From assembly GCF_004210375.1 (NCBI RefSeq), contig NC_134833.1, forward strand, positions 147,614,127 to 147,678,126: DNA of 64,000 nt. The letters run 5' to 3'. Positions 12,257 to 25,214 of this stretch are shown here, piece by piece. Positions within the stretch are counted from its first letter, which is position 1; each line of letters starts with the position of its first letter. Made by a program: the position numbers and the translations under genes. Below the pieces are notes generated by a model that searched no databases, was not told the origin of the DNA, and was given only the letters and a program-made list of their open reading frames with translations. Origin of the DNA: Tachypleus tridentatus. Lineage: Eukaryota; Arthropoda; Merostomata; Xiphosura; Limulidae.

Positions 12257-12687
12257 GTAGCTTGATCAACTGTATTTGTCACTCAGTTTTCACAGGATTT
12301 ATCCTTTAAGTTAAGTTACGCTGCTTAATATTTCACATATTTTAAAAGATGATTGACTTACCTTGAAAAATGTCATTCTGGATAAAAAGATAATTTCGTA
12401 AAATATTTTTAAAGGTTTTTAAAAGTACATTAATTTCTTCTACAACATGTGATCTACCAGGTTTAATAGGTTATTTTCATACAGAGAAACAGGAACCAAA
12501 GCTCTCTATTCTGTTTTTGAAGTCCCAATATTAACGAACTTGATCATATGAAATCCTGTGATATCAAAAAAGTTACAAAATGTTACAACTCTTATTTAAT
12601 GTGGAAGCTTGTCAAGTGGAGTACAGAGAAAAGTAATAATTTTATATGTTTTGAAATTAAACAACGGACAATGAAAAACAAGAACTG

Positions 12688-12963
12688 TTTTGTTTTGTTT
12701 TTATTTAGCGCAAAGCTACTCGAGGGCTATCTGCGCTAGCCGTCCCTAATTTAGCAGTGTAAGACTATAGGGAGAGAAACTAGTCATCACCACCCACCGC
12801 CAACTCTTGGGCTACTCTTTTACCAACGAATAGTAGAATTGACCGTAACATAATAACACCCCACGGCTGAAAGGGCAACCATGTTTGGTGCGACGAGGAT
12901 TCGAACCCGCAACCCTCGGATTACGAGTGGAGTACCTTAACCACCTGGCCATACCCGGGCCCG
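12688..12963 (-). mobile_element. tRNA-Thr-like SINE, full length
   Basis: Complete element in reverse: a TTTTGTTTT tail, then GCAAAGCTACTCGAGGGC, the body with CATCACCACCCACCGCC, and a tRNA head ending in CGGGCC at 12,963. It is absent from the equivalent place in unit B (near 31,700), where AACAAGAAATG continues directly, so it inserted after the A/B split. Confidence 0.85.
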
Positions 12964-14540
12964 AGAAATGTTATCCGTAAACAATTCACCAATACATATA
13001 CAGGGTTATGATCATTGTCTATAATTTGAAATAAAGTAACAATAAAATATGTAAATTTAGCTAATAATTAATTTTTGTCATTTAAACTGAAACTTTTGTA
13101 TCTTATTGTACTCTAAACCTTTACCACAATAATACCCTATCAAAATTATGTTAATAAAATTCTGAATTGATACATCACAAAATATAATACTATTAATAAT
13201 AACATATTATCGTTGTCACAAATATCGAAAAATAGAACCACAGTAAACAGAACAAACTGTCTGAAGTCTGATATTAGATAAACTAGTATAATGACCAATA
13301 TTTTTGGTTGTGTTTCTGTTGTTGTTTTCTTCCTGACTGAAAATGACGCACGACTGTGTCGAAACAAGTTTCTCCGATATAAAATTTTTGACAATTCGTT
13401 ACTTTTAGTGTGGTTTTTAATTTACAAAAGATAAACTGTAGTGAAAATCTTTTTTTCTCTAACTTTATTCCAATTAACTATTACCTTTAACGAACAATAA
13501 AGGAAAGTCAAAATAAGTATATTAATGAAATCTGAACCAGACGTTGCATTAAATCTTGTGAAAAATAATCCCTTGAAATAGTTAGGTAGAAAAAAAAATG
13601 TAATTTTCTACTACATAGGTAAAAATCTCTAATAGATTAATAATTAATATTAATATAGTAATTAATAAGAAATATTATAATAATTTTTATCAGTAATATT
13701 ACTTATACACCATTGATTGCGGTCTTTAAATTTAGGAATATTGAGGAGATCATGACAAATCATATTCTCAATCAATATTTATTCATAGATTTCTTGAACT
13801 GATTCCTACACACATTTAACAACCAAATGTCAACGAGAGACATGACATTTTATATTCATCGTTAAGTAATAATACAGATACGATTGTAAGTGTTGAACTG
13901 TAGATCGTTTATGAAATAGTGTTCAATGCTTGATTAGATCTGATATTTAGCTACATGTTCGAATAAATGAAAATTTAATATTAGATTTGATTTTCATTTT
14001 TAGCATGTCACGTATGATATTACTATTGTACAAATTAATCCATTTTTGATTTATAAAAATATTAAGGTATTAAAACTATAATTACACAAGGTTTTTCTCT
14101 GTTTCAAATAAGCCCAGATATCAGTTATAAAACCTCCCTTTGGAGTTTTTTAGTAAGTCAGTTGAAAACGGGAATCTGCCTGGAGTTTGACTTATGTGAC
14201 TCTCACTTGCATTACGCCAATTTAGAGAGTATAACAGTCCACTTGAAAAATATTTAATTTAGAGATACTAACAGCATATGTGGCAATAGGTTCCAGGAAA
14301 GAAATATCGAGCCCAATCTGAAACAATTGCCACAATGAATGAATAGAACAATGAAATACAACCAATTTATATAGTTAATTTTTAAAAGTACTAAATGTAA
14401 CATTATATAGCAAGTTCTAACATATTTCTAACAATCATAAAACGTTAGTGATTGTCTTATCAAATAAATTTTTAGCAATTCCTAACACGAAATATAGAAG
14501 CAGACTGAGGAAATACAGTTTGACTTTAGACAAATTCATT
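12964..14540. other. Right end of unit A and unique AT-rich sequence
   Basis: The part to about 13,490 matches 31,720-32,220 of unit B and, inverted, 33,410-33,545 near copy 5. From there to 14,540 I find no counterpart in the window and no coding signal. Confidence 0.5.
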
Positions 14541-14940
14541 GAAGATGTAGTATAATATTCTCTATGGTTCTATTTACATCGAAGATGTAGTATGATATTG
14601 TCTATGGTTTTATTTACATTGAAAATGTAGTATGATATTCTCTGTGGTTTTATTTACATTAAAGATGTAGTATGATATTCTTCATGGTTTTATTTACATT
14701 GAAGATGTAGTACGATATTCTTCATGGTTTTATTTACATTGAAGATGTAGTATGATATTCTTCATGGTTCTATTTACATTTAAGATGTAGTATGATATTG
14801 TTTATGATTTTATTTACATTGAAGATGTAGTATGACATTCTCTATGGTTCTATTTACATTGAAGATGTAGTATGATATTCTCTGTGATTTTATTTACATT
14901 CAAAATGTAGTTTGATATTCTCTATGGTTTTATGTAAATT
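14541..14940 (+). repeat. 40 bp minisatellite, ten units
   Basis: Ten consecutive units of exactly 40 bases with consensus GAAGATGTAGTATGATATTC followed by TCTATGGTTTTATTTACATT. Units differ by a few substitutions (for example TTCATGG for TCTATGG) but none has an indel. The array ends where ACATT becomes AAATT at 14,940. It falls between units A and B. Confidence 0.95.
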
Positions 14941-15349
14941 CTTCACGTTCGTTAAGTTATAAACATTATTATCACTTATTAAAGTGTCTATAAAATAAAC
15001 TTTATGATGTTCTACTGTAAACTCTATACTGATAGGTTTGTTGTTAAAATGTTAAAGAAATTACGAAGCTTTATGAGAGTTCTCAAAGATAACAAACGTG
15101 TTATCACCAGTAAAGAGGCTGAAAATAGTTTTCTATTTACTGTATTTTTAGAAACACAACATGAAATTGTCAAGAATGTCCATAAGCTAGAACCCATGTA
15201 GACATCACAGATCTTATGATGTAAATTGTCATCATGAAGAAAGTGGGACTCTTTAACTCCAATGTTCATTAATTTCAGGGAAAGTTGTTTTAAGATGGCA
15301 TTATTATTAAAAATCAAAATGGCGCCAATTTTATGGTCTCTTCCTAAAG
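14941..15349. other. Unassigned sequence between minisatellite and LINE
   Basis: Contains overlapping short open frames on both strands (65 codons plus at 15,004, 97 codons minus ending at 15,024). Neither has a recognisable motif. It may belong to the 3' end of the neighbouring LINE, but I cannot show it. Confidence 0.3.
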
Positions 15350-16210
15350 TATATATGTAGATGTTGATGCAAAATCAAAACTATCTAATTACACATTGCA
15401 TTATCCAGCGTCAGGGATAAACCTCAGGGCGAAACATGTCTAAAATGGTGCCGTTGTTGAGAGTCATAACGACGACACGACAGTAAAATGTGGCTTATTG
15501 TGACCTGAATGTTTACATAGAATACACATTGGTGCATCAGTCCCAGATAAGAGAACTATGAATTAAAAACTGTGACCAATGCGTTGTCTAGTTAAGACAA
15601 CTTCCTCTTTCTGATCGTTACGGAAACAAGACGGTCAAAGTACAATACAGGGTTCTATCTGGAAAAAAATTGTTTTCACGTTTTCCACTTCCAACTGATA
15701 CAGTGCCGAGGCTTCAACACAGAACCATAGTTCATGTATGGAACAAGAACGGCATTGATAGCGACAGAGCAGACAAATTTAGCTGCGGTGTTGACGAGCT
15801 ATTTTCCGCCAACACTCAAGTGGCCTTGTATTCAGAAGAACTGGTTAGAAGTAGAAGTAAAGAGAAATAGGCCAGTCGGTTTTAACTATCGGCGAGAACA
15901 GTGTATGAACTAAAGTGAAGCGACTCCAGGAAAGTAGAGAACTAAGCGAGTCAGTATAAATAGTACAGTTTGAGTACTGCTTAGCTTCTAGGTGCTCCAG
16001 GGCAATACAAATAGCGTACAGTTCAGCAGTGAACACAGAAGCTGCAGAGCTCATTCTGGTATAAAATTATGTTTACAGTCAAAGATAAGCCCTAAGAACT
16101 TTGTCTCAGGGACCACGAGTAACACAACTTCACAGATACGGAGTTCAGGATCTAAGTGAATACCCCATTGGCAGCAAAAGTGTTGGCAAACGGTTTTAGA
16201 TAGGAAGAAT
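15350..16210 (-). mobile_element. LINE fragment: RT thumb, RNase H and C-terminal region
   Basis: Read on the minus strand from 16,210: SKTVCQHF and PETKFLGLIFD (RT thumb region of Jockey/I-superfamily LINEs), then after an internal deletion SVFTAELYAICIALEHLE and YTDSLSSLLSW, which match an RNase H domain with its catalytic D and E positions. Further on are ISHILLSC and YDSQQRHHF, the C-terminal CCHC-type region. The frame is interrupted repeatedly. Its 5' end abuts the GC-richer block of unit B. Confidence 0.8.
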
Positions 16211-16225
16211 TATAAACCATTTGCT

Positions 16226-16560
16226 GTGGAGAACATCCAACACTGGTACTTGGTTGACCCTAGCTCCAAATGGACCAGAGGAGTGACCGTGGGGGGAGCA
16301 CCTCAAGGCTGCCAATCTACAGGAATTCAAGGCCATAGTGGTGTCTTAGGGTTGGGCCCCTCAATCACCAGGATCCTGTCTTTCCTCTTCAGGGGTCGCC
16401 ACGCAATCCCAGAGGAGGTAAACTAAAGGAAGCAGAACTTTCTATGGGAACTCCCCTCACCATGTACAGGAATCCACATCTAAAGGTTGCCATAAAGACA
16501 AAATACAATAGGATCATTATTTGCTGCGTATTTTATAGCACACTGTGTTCTATTGGTGAA
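16226..16560. repeat. GC-richer block, unit B copy
   Basis: Counterpart of 205-540, starting at the same GAGAACATCC junction. A 66-codon plus-strand frame exists here but is broken in unit A, so no protein is inferred. It marks the left boundary of the A/B duplication. Confidence 0.55.
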
Positions 16561-17199
16561 TTAGAAAAACTTATTCCCCCAATTTTTTATTTTACTCAAT
16601 TTAAGTACTAAACTCTCATTTTATGAGAAGCCAAAATAATGAATACATTTCATTTTTTTATTAAATTGTAACTCACTAATGTAAACACCACACAGATGCA
16701 TTTCTTGCTGGCATTTTCCGACCTACAGCACAACTGTTTCTGATAGTTCAGGTACAGTTATCATTTATTTAGATTAACAGTCCCGTTCAGCTCTAAGACA
16801 TGGCAGTGAATTGCGCAGTTTTCAACTGCTGTTTCAAAGTTATACACGTACAATGATAACCTTCATCTGAACAGTATGAATTTGGTGGAACTCAGTTTAA
16901 CATTTGCATTCGACTTATATTTAAAGCATCCGAAGTGTGCGACACACAGCTCTGAACCAGGTTAGTTGACATATCTTTAATTTTATTCATACGTTTAACT
17001 CTCCTGGTGCTATATGAATTTATATTTTTCATTTCTTAGTTAAGAAAGACAGGAAAATTAAAACGATTTCACTGCAGCCTATCTGTCATAAATGAATAAA
17101 ACAATACTGAACGGAACGAAGTGTCAACTGTTTCATATCTAAGTAACTAGTTTCTACCTATTCACGCGTCCTCTTCATTTTAACATTGTGTTCCGGGAG

Positions 17200-18560
17200 A
17201 AATAAAAAAAAAAAAACTGTTCAACAAAGGACTACGCTACCCCTAATCTTGGAATTCCTTTAAAGACACAGACGGTTAGGAAGTTGGTCAGTTGTTTTCT
17301 TTCATTACTATCTTTTGTGATCTACAGTTATCAATCGATAATTTTTTTTCAGTACTGTCGAGAAAACCCAATTGTAGAGAAAAATATATATGTAAAAATG
17401 GCTCGTTTGGGTTGAGAAAATATTTTACGTAGGGGAGCGAACAACTTTTTTTTTCGGTCATCGTCAGGTTCACAAAGAAAGAAAGAGGTAACTGACCGGA
17501 AGTTGACCACAAGTTTGCAAGGGATTGTGTGACTGAGTGTCGGAATGTGGAGGGCGGTGTTAGATATTTGCATATGTAATTTTATATTGTTTATTATATT
17601 ATTTTTAATATAGGTATAAAGGTGTTTTTTTTTGTATCGGTTTATTTTGGGTTTAAGTTGTTGCATAAGTAAGGGTTCTTTAATTTTGCATTTGTTTATG
17701 TTTGTTTCTTTATTTTGTATTTGAGTGTTTTCTATGGTTATATTGCGTTTATTTGAATTGCAGTGTTCGAAAACGTGTGAAGGTGACTTTTTATGTTCTT
17801 TGAATCTGGTTTCCATATTTCCACTTGTTTCTCTAATATAGAAGTCGTAGCAGTTATCACATTGTATTTTATAAATAATGTTGGTGTGGTGTTTGTCAGT
17901 GTAGTTTTTACATAGTATATACCTCAGTTTTGTGCCTGGTTTTTGAATAAATTTGGTATTAACTGGAACGTCATATTTTGCAACTAGTTTTTGCCAAATG
18001 TTGGATATATTTCTGGTCATGTCGGGAATATATGATATACAGCAGTATATGGTTTCGTGATTTTTTAATTCGTGAGATATATTTATATTTGTAGGTTAAT
18101 TTTGCTTTCTGTCTAGGTGTGTTCGTATGATTTTTTCTACGGTTTGTGGAGGAAACTTATTGATGTAGATGAAGTATTGTTTTATTTTGTCTAATTCATC
18201 GTTAATTTTATCTGGTGAGCATAGTTTTATGGCTGTGTTTATTTGGTTTCTTAGTAAGTTGTGTTTTTGTTTTGTTTCATGTGCTGGATCCCAAGGAATG
18301 TATAGTCCAATATGAGTGATATTGTTCGGTAGATTTATGTTATAAATTGTGTGTCGGTTCTTGTAATTTTGAGGTTAAGAAATTTTCTTTGATTGCCTTC
18401 TTTTTGTTCACATCTGAAGTTAATGTTGGGATGTATAGAGTTAATGTGATTGAAAAAATTAAGTGTGTGTTCTGTAGATCTAAATCCCGCAACCGTGTCA
18501 TCTATATATCTGTACCGGTATAGTGGTGGTTGTAATTCTGTGTTAAAATTTGGACAGTTT
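17200..18560 (-). mobile_element. Penelope-like retroelement, 3' part (RT end + GIY-YIG)
   Basis: Penelope-like elements encode a reverse transcriptase fused to a GIY-YIG endonuclease. The minus strand carries the RT catalytic motif YRYIDDT (IDD codons at 18,497-18,505) and about 140 further codons with at least one frameshift. A 223-codon frame (18,020-17,349) then holds IIYKIQC (residues 48-54), FYIRET (60-65), KEHK (74-77) and LKPKINR (122-128), the layout of the endonuclease domain. The usual YIG is YIR here. The first half of the RT is missing. It sits in unit B upstream of copy 3 and is absent from unit A and from copy 5's flank. Confidence 0.88.
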
Positions 18561-19478
18561 TTGTTCTCGTTTCACGTTAAGGATGAAACTTATTTAGCTT
18601 AGTAGATCATGTGGTGTCTAAGGAACTATTGTGGTTTTAAAAACCTTTATAAATGTTTCATGAAATTAGTTTTTATATTGAATGAAAATTTCCAAAACAA
18701 ATAAATTTCTCTTTTAATATTTGAAATATTATCTTCATAATTTAATTCAATTAGAAATTTATACCTCATCTCTGAAACCAGTAATATTTAATTTAAAGGA
18801 GAAACCCTGTAAAAACATAAAAACAAAGAAAAATGTTCAAGCTACTAACGTAATGACACACTCCATTTTTCTTTAAATTTGGTTTGTTTTTACAACATTA
18901 GCTACAATACCATTCATAATAATCTTACCGTAGATCTTAAAACTAATGTTATCACACTTTATAATTATGTAGATCATGTTTCATTGTTAACTTGTTATAT
19001 GGGTTTAGAACTAAGATAAATATCCTAAAGTAGACAAACCTCTGTAAACGTGTTTTGTAATAACTGCCAACAAAATCGTTGATAAATAAATCGTTTTATC
19101 TTTTATGAATTTTAAAATATCTTGTGTTTAACTTATGTCATTACGTTCATCTGAAAAGACTGTTATAATTATTAACTTTGTTAAATTGTACGTTACGTTT
19201 TTAGTTCTGTCTTTATAGTTACCTTTATCTTGGTTAGAAACTATTGATAAAAAATTGTTTAAAACACATATATGTATAGAACTGTAATACATGATATGCT
19301 TGTATTATCACACTGAAGATCATATTACACTTGTTTATAGAACAGGAATTTGGATCAATCTGTAAAGTAGTCATTTTTAAGTTTTAGAAAGATTTATTAA
19401 AATAAGATTTGACAAATCTAACGCTTTATAGTATTAATAAGATGTTTTAGAGATAATCAAGAAAAAATTACTACATTA
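18561..19478. other. 5' flank of copy 3
   Basis: Non-coding, collinear with 1,200-1,890 (copy 1) and with 34,160-34,590 plus 36,980-37,500 (copy 5). The segment 18,561-18,760 is kept in the copy 5 flank but lost from unit A. No promoter motif can be assigned with confidence. Confidence 0.5.
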
Positions 19479-19492
19479 ACTTTTATTCGCAG
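19479..19492 (+). other. Putative 3' splice site upstream of copy 3 start
   Basis: The tract CTTTTATTCGCAG ends in AG at 19,491-19,492, 27 bases before the ATG. It is conserved in position and sequence across the gene copies, which suggests an intron ending in the 5' leader or after a short first coding exon. Confidence 0.4.
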
Positions 19493-19519
19493 CATCTTTA
19501 TCGACATACAACTGTGGAC

Positions 19520-20445
19520 ATGAAAACTTCTGACCAGACATTCAGTTTTAAGAAGTTCAAGACTGTTCCAGGAATTGGAATTATTTTGGGAATGACATCA
19601 GGATTCATGTATTCTCTGGCGATCCTGAATTTGAAGCTGGTATCAGAAATTAGTCCGGCCCAGTTTCTCGTAACTCAAGCTCTTATCCAGTGGGGGAATT
19701 TATAATGTTTTTATTATTTATTCGAACGCCAATTACTTCGGAGAAAAAGGAGAAAGAATTATTTTGTTTTTTAGAGCTTTATTTGATGGAATAGTAAAAG
19801 CCCTAATGATATACTGTTTTCATTGGCTCCCTCTTGCGGATGCTTCCACAATCTATTCCTCTTCTCCAGTGTTCATTAGTTTGCTTGCTTACTTGGTTTT
19901 GAGAGAACCTTGTAGGGCTTACAATGTATTCGTCTTAATGCTGACGATGACGGGCATTATTTTGATTATAAAACCAACGTTTATCGTAGGAACGTTTCAA
20001 GATATTCATGACGTAGATAATCGGTGGAAAGGAATTACGGTTGGATTTTCTGCGTGTCTTTTGAAAGCTTGTTGCTATACAATGGCCCGTAAACTTCAAA
20101 AATCACCACCTCAAGTTGTGTCCGCCATGATGTCTATTTTTAGCCTTGTTGTGGGTACTTTTCTATTGTTTTTCTTCGAAGAAATTCAAATATCATCTTG
20201 TGGCATAAACAGTGTTCTTCTTGTGAGTTCTGGCATCTTTATGATGCTGAATCAACTCCTCACCACAACAGCCTTACAAGTGGAAAATGCTGGACCAGTG
20301 TCTGTTGCTCAAAGTCTAAATATAATTACAGCCTTTTTATTCGATATTTTCATATTAAATACCATCGCCACCTGGTACAGTATTTTTGGCGCTGTTTTAA
20401 TTTTTTGTTGGTGTTCTTCTAACAACATTAAAGAAAGTGAATTAG
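19520..20445 (+). CDS. SLC35G1-like EamA transporter, copy 3 (nearly intact)
   Basis: Best-preserved member: about 308 codons from ATG at 19,520 to TAG at 20,443-20,445. It is predicted to be a polytopic membrane transporter with two EamA repeats; substrate unknown. Visible blocks are GMTSGFMYSLAILNLKLVSE (first hydrophobic segment), FHWLPLADASTIYSSSPVF and YLVLREP (end of repeat 1), IILIIKPTFIVG, then repeat 2 with LQVENAGPVSVAQSLNIITAF near the C-terminus. The N-terminus is shorter than in vertebrate SLC35G1, in line with a missing upstream exon. Two single-base differences break the frame: G5 instead of G4 at 19,692-19,696 and T6 instead of T5 at 20,401-20,406. Both lie in homopolymers, the typical long-read error. 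With both corrected, no stop remains. It is convergent with pseudogene copy 4, 9 kb away. A genuine recent pseudogene remains possible. Confidence 0.7.
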
Positions 20446-23400
20446 TTCTTAATATTTTAACATAATAATTTACTTCGTGCTGTTATTAATATTATTTGGT
20501 TTCTATTATTTTTTGCATAATAACTTTTTCACTGTTTTATTATTGTTATTTCAAAGCTTTTGATAACCGATGCTCGTAATGTCGTTCACAATAAATAGTT
20601 TTAACACTAATGCTTGAAGCTAAGAATATTATTTTCGATGGATATTAAATATACTGCAAGAATTTTACAGTAGTTTCCATGCTCTTTAGTGAGTCATTTT
20701 TCTGGAAGATAGTGAAGCTACACCTAATTTCAGTTATGTGTTAGATCGATAAATTGTGCTGTATTCGAAGAATAATTGACGTTATCAGACAAACAAACTA
20801 ATGTAGGCGTAAACTTACTTCATAAAACTAAATGACGTAATTCAGGTTATAATCGATCACACATTATGTAAATATTAACTGTAATTTTAATTAGCTCGTT
20901 CTAGCAAACAATGTTATTATTATCAATATTATTTTATTCTGAAGTATTAACTGAGAAACCGTACTGTGTTTGTCAGTCAAAATATCTTTCCATCGTGTTT
21001 TATATCACGAACGATTCAAAGCAAGTATGTTTCAATAATACTCATTTTTTAAACTGTTTATAGATCAGACATGTTTTCAATGACATTGTTTTAATTCTTG
21101 TAGATCAAACATGGTTTTAATAACACTCAGGTTGTAAACTATGCACTAGCAGTATAAACATAACTTCAATAATATCCAGTTTTGAAACTTTGCAAATACG
21201 AAAGGCTTTTGATACTAAAAACAAGGCTGTTGTAGGCCTAGGATACCAATAGATCATGATGTAGCTTTACGCTCATTTAAAACACATAAACTAGTAAAGA
21301 AACAAAATTATAAAAATGAAATATGATTCTAAGTTTACACTTACATACGGTATAGTTGTTATCATATCCAGGTACGAAGTGGTAAGTTCCAGGCTGGAGC
21401 TTCGATAAAAATTTTAATATTGTAATAGTTTCTCTTCACGCTCTAATATTGTTTATATTCTATCACTGGAAAATAATAATATTTATGTTGTGTATAGAGT
21501 TTTCGATGTGTATATTTTATATCTCAGAAAAACATATATAAATTGTCCATCTACCGGTTGGTAAAGACATGTTGATATTAAATCTGACATTTAAACTGAT
21601 TCGGAAAACCAATTAAAAAATACTACAGTGAAGAGTTATCTATGTTTGACAGAGAAGTAAAGGAAATAGATATGCAAACGATGAAATTTCAATAGTTCCA
21701 TTCAATGTTCTAATTATGTTATAGTTTATATCAAGGAATTGTGAGATATGTGAAAATGTGATATATTTAATTGGATAAAATCTGTTATTAGTTTAGTTTT
21801 ATGTATAGTTCTTACATAAAAAAACACCAATATTAAATAACTAAAAGTAATTAGTTGGACACGGTTAAATTGATAGGAAAGATTCTGAGCTTATTTTCAA
21901 TACAATAATAATCTTTCAAATATTGCCTATTCTATTTCTTCATTGTTAATAGTGTATTGTGACATTCCCTCCTGTTCGCTAAATTTCTAGAAAATTCTCG
22001 AGTGTAAGAATCAACAACGTATATATGTAGGTAAATAACAATATTGATGAATTAGCTGAAAATTTTAGAAAATTTTCTCTGAAACTTATAAGTGGTATCT
22101 AATGCAACGTGTATACTGTTGATTTGCTACGGTTTCTATACTACAAGCCTAGGGAGCTATAGTTATGAATAAAGTTTATTAATCAAAAAACTACAAATAC
22201 TGACCAGAAACATTTATATGTTTCAAACAGTTTCAAACTATTTAAACTCAGCGAATTATCATGAAATGTTAGTATTTCTACTTTAATATTAGATACTTTT
22301 AGCGGTGAAAATCTGACGTGCAAACAGAAAAGAGGTTCATATTTACCTGTTATGTAAACTGTACCGATATCAACTCGAAAATAATTTCCAGACCACATTG
22401 AAGACTCATTTGTATTTGTTAGTTTGTAAAATTTTTGTTTATCAAATCGTTATCTCTAACAACTGTTTGGGAAGACAATTATTGTAAATTATGTTATCAC
22501 TAACATATTAAAATATACATGTGTTAAGAAAGAAAACTGTGTGTATTAATATTGTTGGCAGACCTCATTAATTACTACATCTTCAAATTTAATTATTTCT
22601 ACATTAAAATAAAATTTAACTTAGTTTCAGGATATTTGTCACCAGAATACCTAAAATAATAAATTAGAGACTCGCTCAAGATAAACTATAATACGTAAAA
22701 GTAGAAATGAAAAATGTTTTTTAGTTTCTGCTGTCAGTGAAAGAGAAAAACTTAAGTTAGAGGTAACGAATATTTTATTGTTAAAGACAAACAGGTGCAG
22801 GAAAACGTGTATTGGCAATATGAGCTCTTTGAAAAGAAAAATGCAGAGGTTGTGTGATAAGAAGTGGTGATAACGTTAGTCGAGAGGATCTCTGATGATG
22901 TCATTCAAGTTGAAGCTAACAATATGATATAATGTACGCGTACAAAGTGATTCATTCATATAAGTAACACATCACATTATATAACCTACATGCATCATCT
23001 GGGAACAGCCAATCGGCGTTAGTTGAATTTCCATCTGCAAACAACATAAAATAACTCTTCAGAATTTACGTGGGAAAAAAAATATAATATTAGTTGTTCC
23101 ATATTATTGAAGAGACATTGTTTGACAGAAGAGTAGGATAAACCTGAAAATGGAAAACAATTTTTAGTGTTTAACTCTTATGAAACAGATATTCGAATAT
23201 TGATTTTATGTACAAGAATGACCTACAGTTAATGTCGAATTGTAATCGTCTCTACACTGATTGAACGTTTAATACCGTTCCAGATCTTCTGAAAAATAAT
23301 ATTTGTTTCATAGGCTGGAACGATACATTGCCGTCCCTCTTATTTATACATTGTTGCAGTATAAAAATGAACACACATATATTAGATATGTTAAATATAT

Positions 23401-25214
23401 GTTAGATATAGTTAAATTTAAAATTCTGTGTTTATGCTATATGTGCATTAAGCAAGTTTAATTAGGTGGCTGATGCTTTTTAGAAAATAAATGTATAAAC
23501 ATTCGACAGATTACATCAGTGATTTCAAAACTAGAGCTGACAGAAGTTTCATATAGGTGACACTACACGTATAACTAACAAAGAAATATTTACAATATTT
23601 ATTTATTTCAATAAATGTGGCTACATAACAATGTTTATGCTGGAGATGTTTCAAAATCCCAAACTATGATGAACGCATGATAGTCCAGAGTGACTATTAT
23701 TTAAATTTTCTATTTAGTTGTTACATGTTGTATATATTTATTTATCAACACTCTTCTCACCTGCTCAGGATGTTCAACTAAACCAGAAGTACATGAACTA
23801 ATGATAACTGAAGGACTGATGTAATAGAAGTAGTGATGATTATGCAGTATTAAAGTGTTCATTATACCTATAAATATCACCCCAGCATCCTTCCAATAAT
23901 TCTCTTTTGTTCAACAGTTTTCAGTTACTTTACTGTATTTAACGATACTTATCTGTATTATGGTAAATATGACTAGAGCGATACACTAGTGTCTTTAATC
24001 TCTTTCCGTATTTAGGATGGTGCAGTTGAACAAACGGATATTTTTCCTGTATCACAAAGTTTTTTGTCAATCATGTGCTTTTTAATAATATGTTCATCTT
24101 CTTTTTTGCTTCATATAAAACTAAACTAACATTTCAGGGTCCTCTTATATTCTCTAAACCTTATTATACTTAGATTTTTAAATGTTATTGCTCCACAAAA
24201 AATTACACTGTAACAAAACAGATACACAGAGAAAGTTATTTGACTTTTAATCATATTATACGATTTTTGTTATGGTGTTTGAAAATTAAATTCATTTTAT
24301 GGAATGAATTTAAACCTTATTTAGAAGAGAATATTATCTCTCATTGTGAGGAATATACATATATTTATTTATTATAGGTACAAAATGTTTACACGAAACA
24401 CACTAATGTACACTAACAAATAATTTTTTGGAAATAAATAAATATTAATAATACCCCTGTGTTACGTGGATGGAATGACACCAGTTCATTGTGGGTGAAA
24501 ATTTAGGTTACAAGCTTTAGTTTCTCTTCACCTCACTAGGTGATTTAAGGTTAATTAGCACCTAAATAAAATAATTTTTATGGTGATCACTGCACCATAA
24601 AAAACATTCAAATAAAGAATTTTGTTAATTTTCAGGCTGATTCCCAAAAGTACCATAAAATAAAAATATGACTTCGACCTTTTGTATTAATTATTGATGT
24701 CAGAATTTGTTGACTAGTATAACACATTAGATTATGATATACATTGATCCTGTTAGAAATGTTTTTTTCTCAGAATATACACTTTCATTTATCAATAATT
24801 AAAATTAAAATAAACTATAATTTACTGTGGCCTATCAACTTTTTCCATATAAATATTAAACTCAGTCATTTTTAAGTCATCAAAGAAAGTTAACAGCTGA
24901 TGATGATACGTTACGTGTTTAGAGAGATTGTGCTAATTAAATACGTGTGTTTGAAACGAAGATAAATTTAAAAAATATCTTGTTTATTGGACTTGTTTCT
25001 ATGTTTTATTCTAAGTGCAATACAACGTGTTAAAACGAAAAGCCATATCGCATGTTAATAGAAGTTTCTTGTCTCTAAAACCTCTACAGTTCAGGCACAA
25101 CCATTTCTATTCTGGAACTTCTGTGTTGAGGGAGAGCAACCAGATGGACTTACTTTGCCAACTTTAGCTCAACATACCTTACATTCTTTAAATCGTGTTT
25201 ATATATTTTATTTA
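20446..25214. other. 3' flank of copy 3, non-coding
   Basis: AT-rich and collinear with 2,856-7,685. The first 220 bases are an inverted match to 29,270-29,443, the 3' flank of copy 4. The part from 23,377 onwards reappears at 51,359. Short frames are not conserved between units. No gene is seen. Confidence 0.6.
21035..21225 (+). repeat. Degenerate ~40 bp tandem repeat
   Basis: Unit B counterpart of 3,440-3,640: CATG/CATA followed by TTTCAATAA-type cores and TTTGAAACTTTG-type halves, about five imperfect units. Confidence 0.45.

Noticed and set aside
15670-15870. 66-codon plus-strand frame
   Set aside because: Antisense to the LINE C-terminal region, which is the better explanation.
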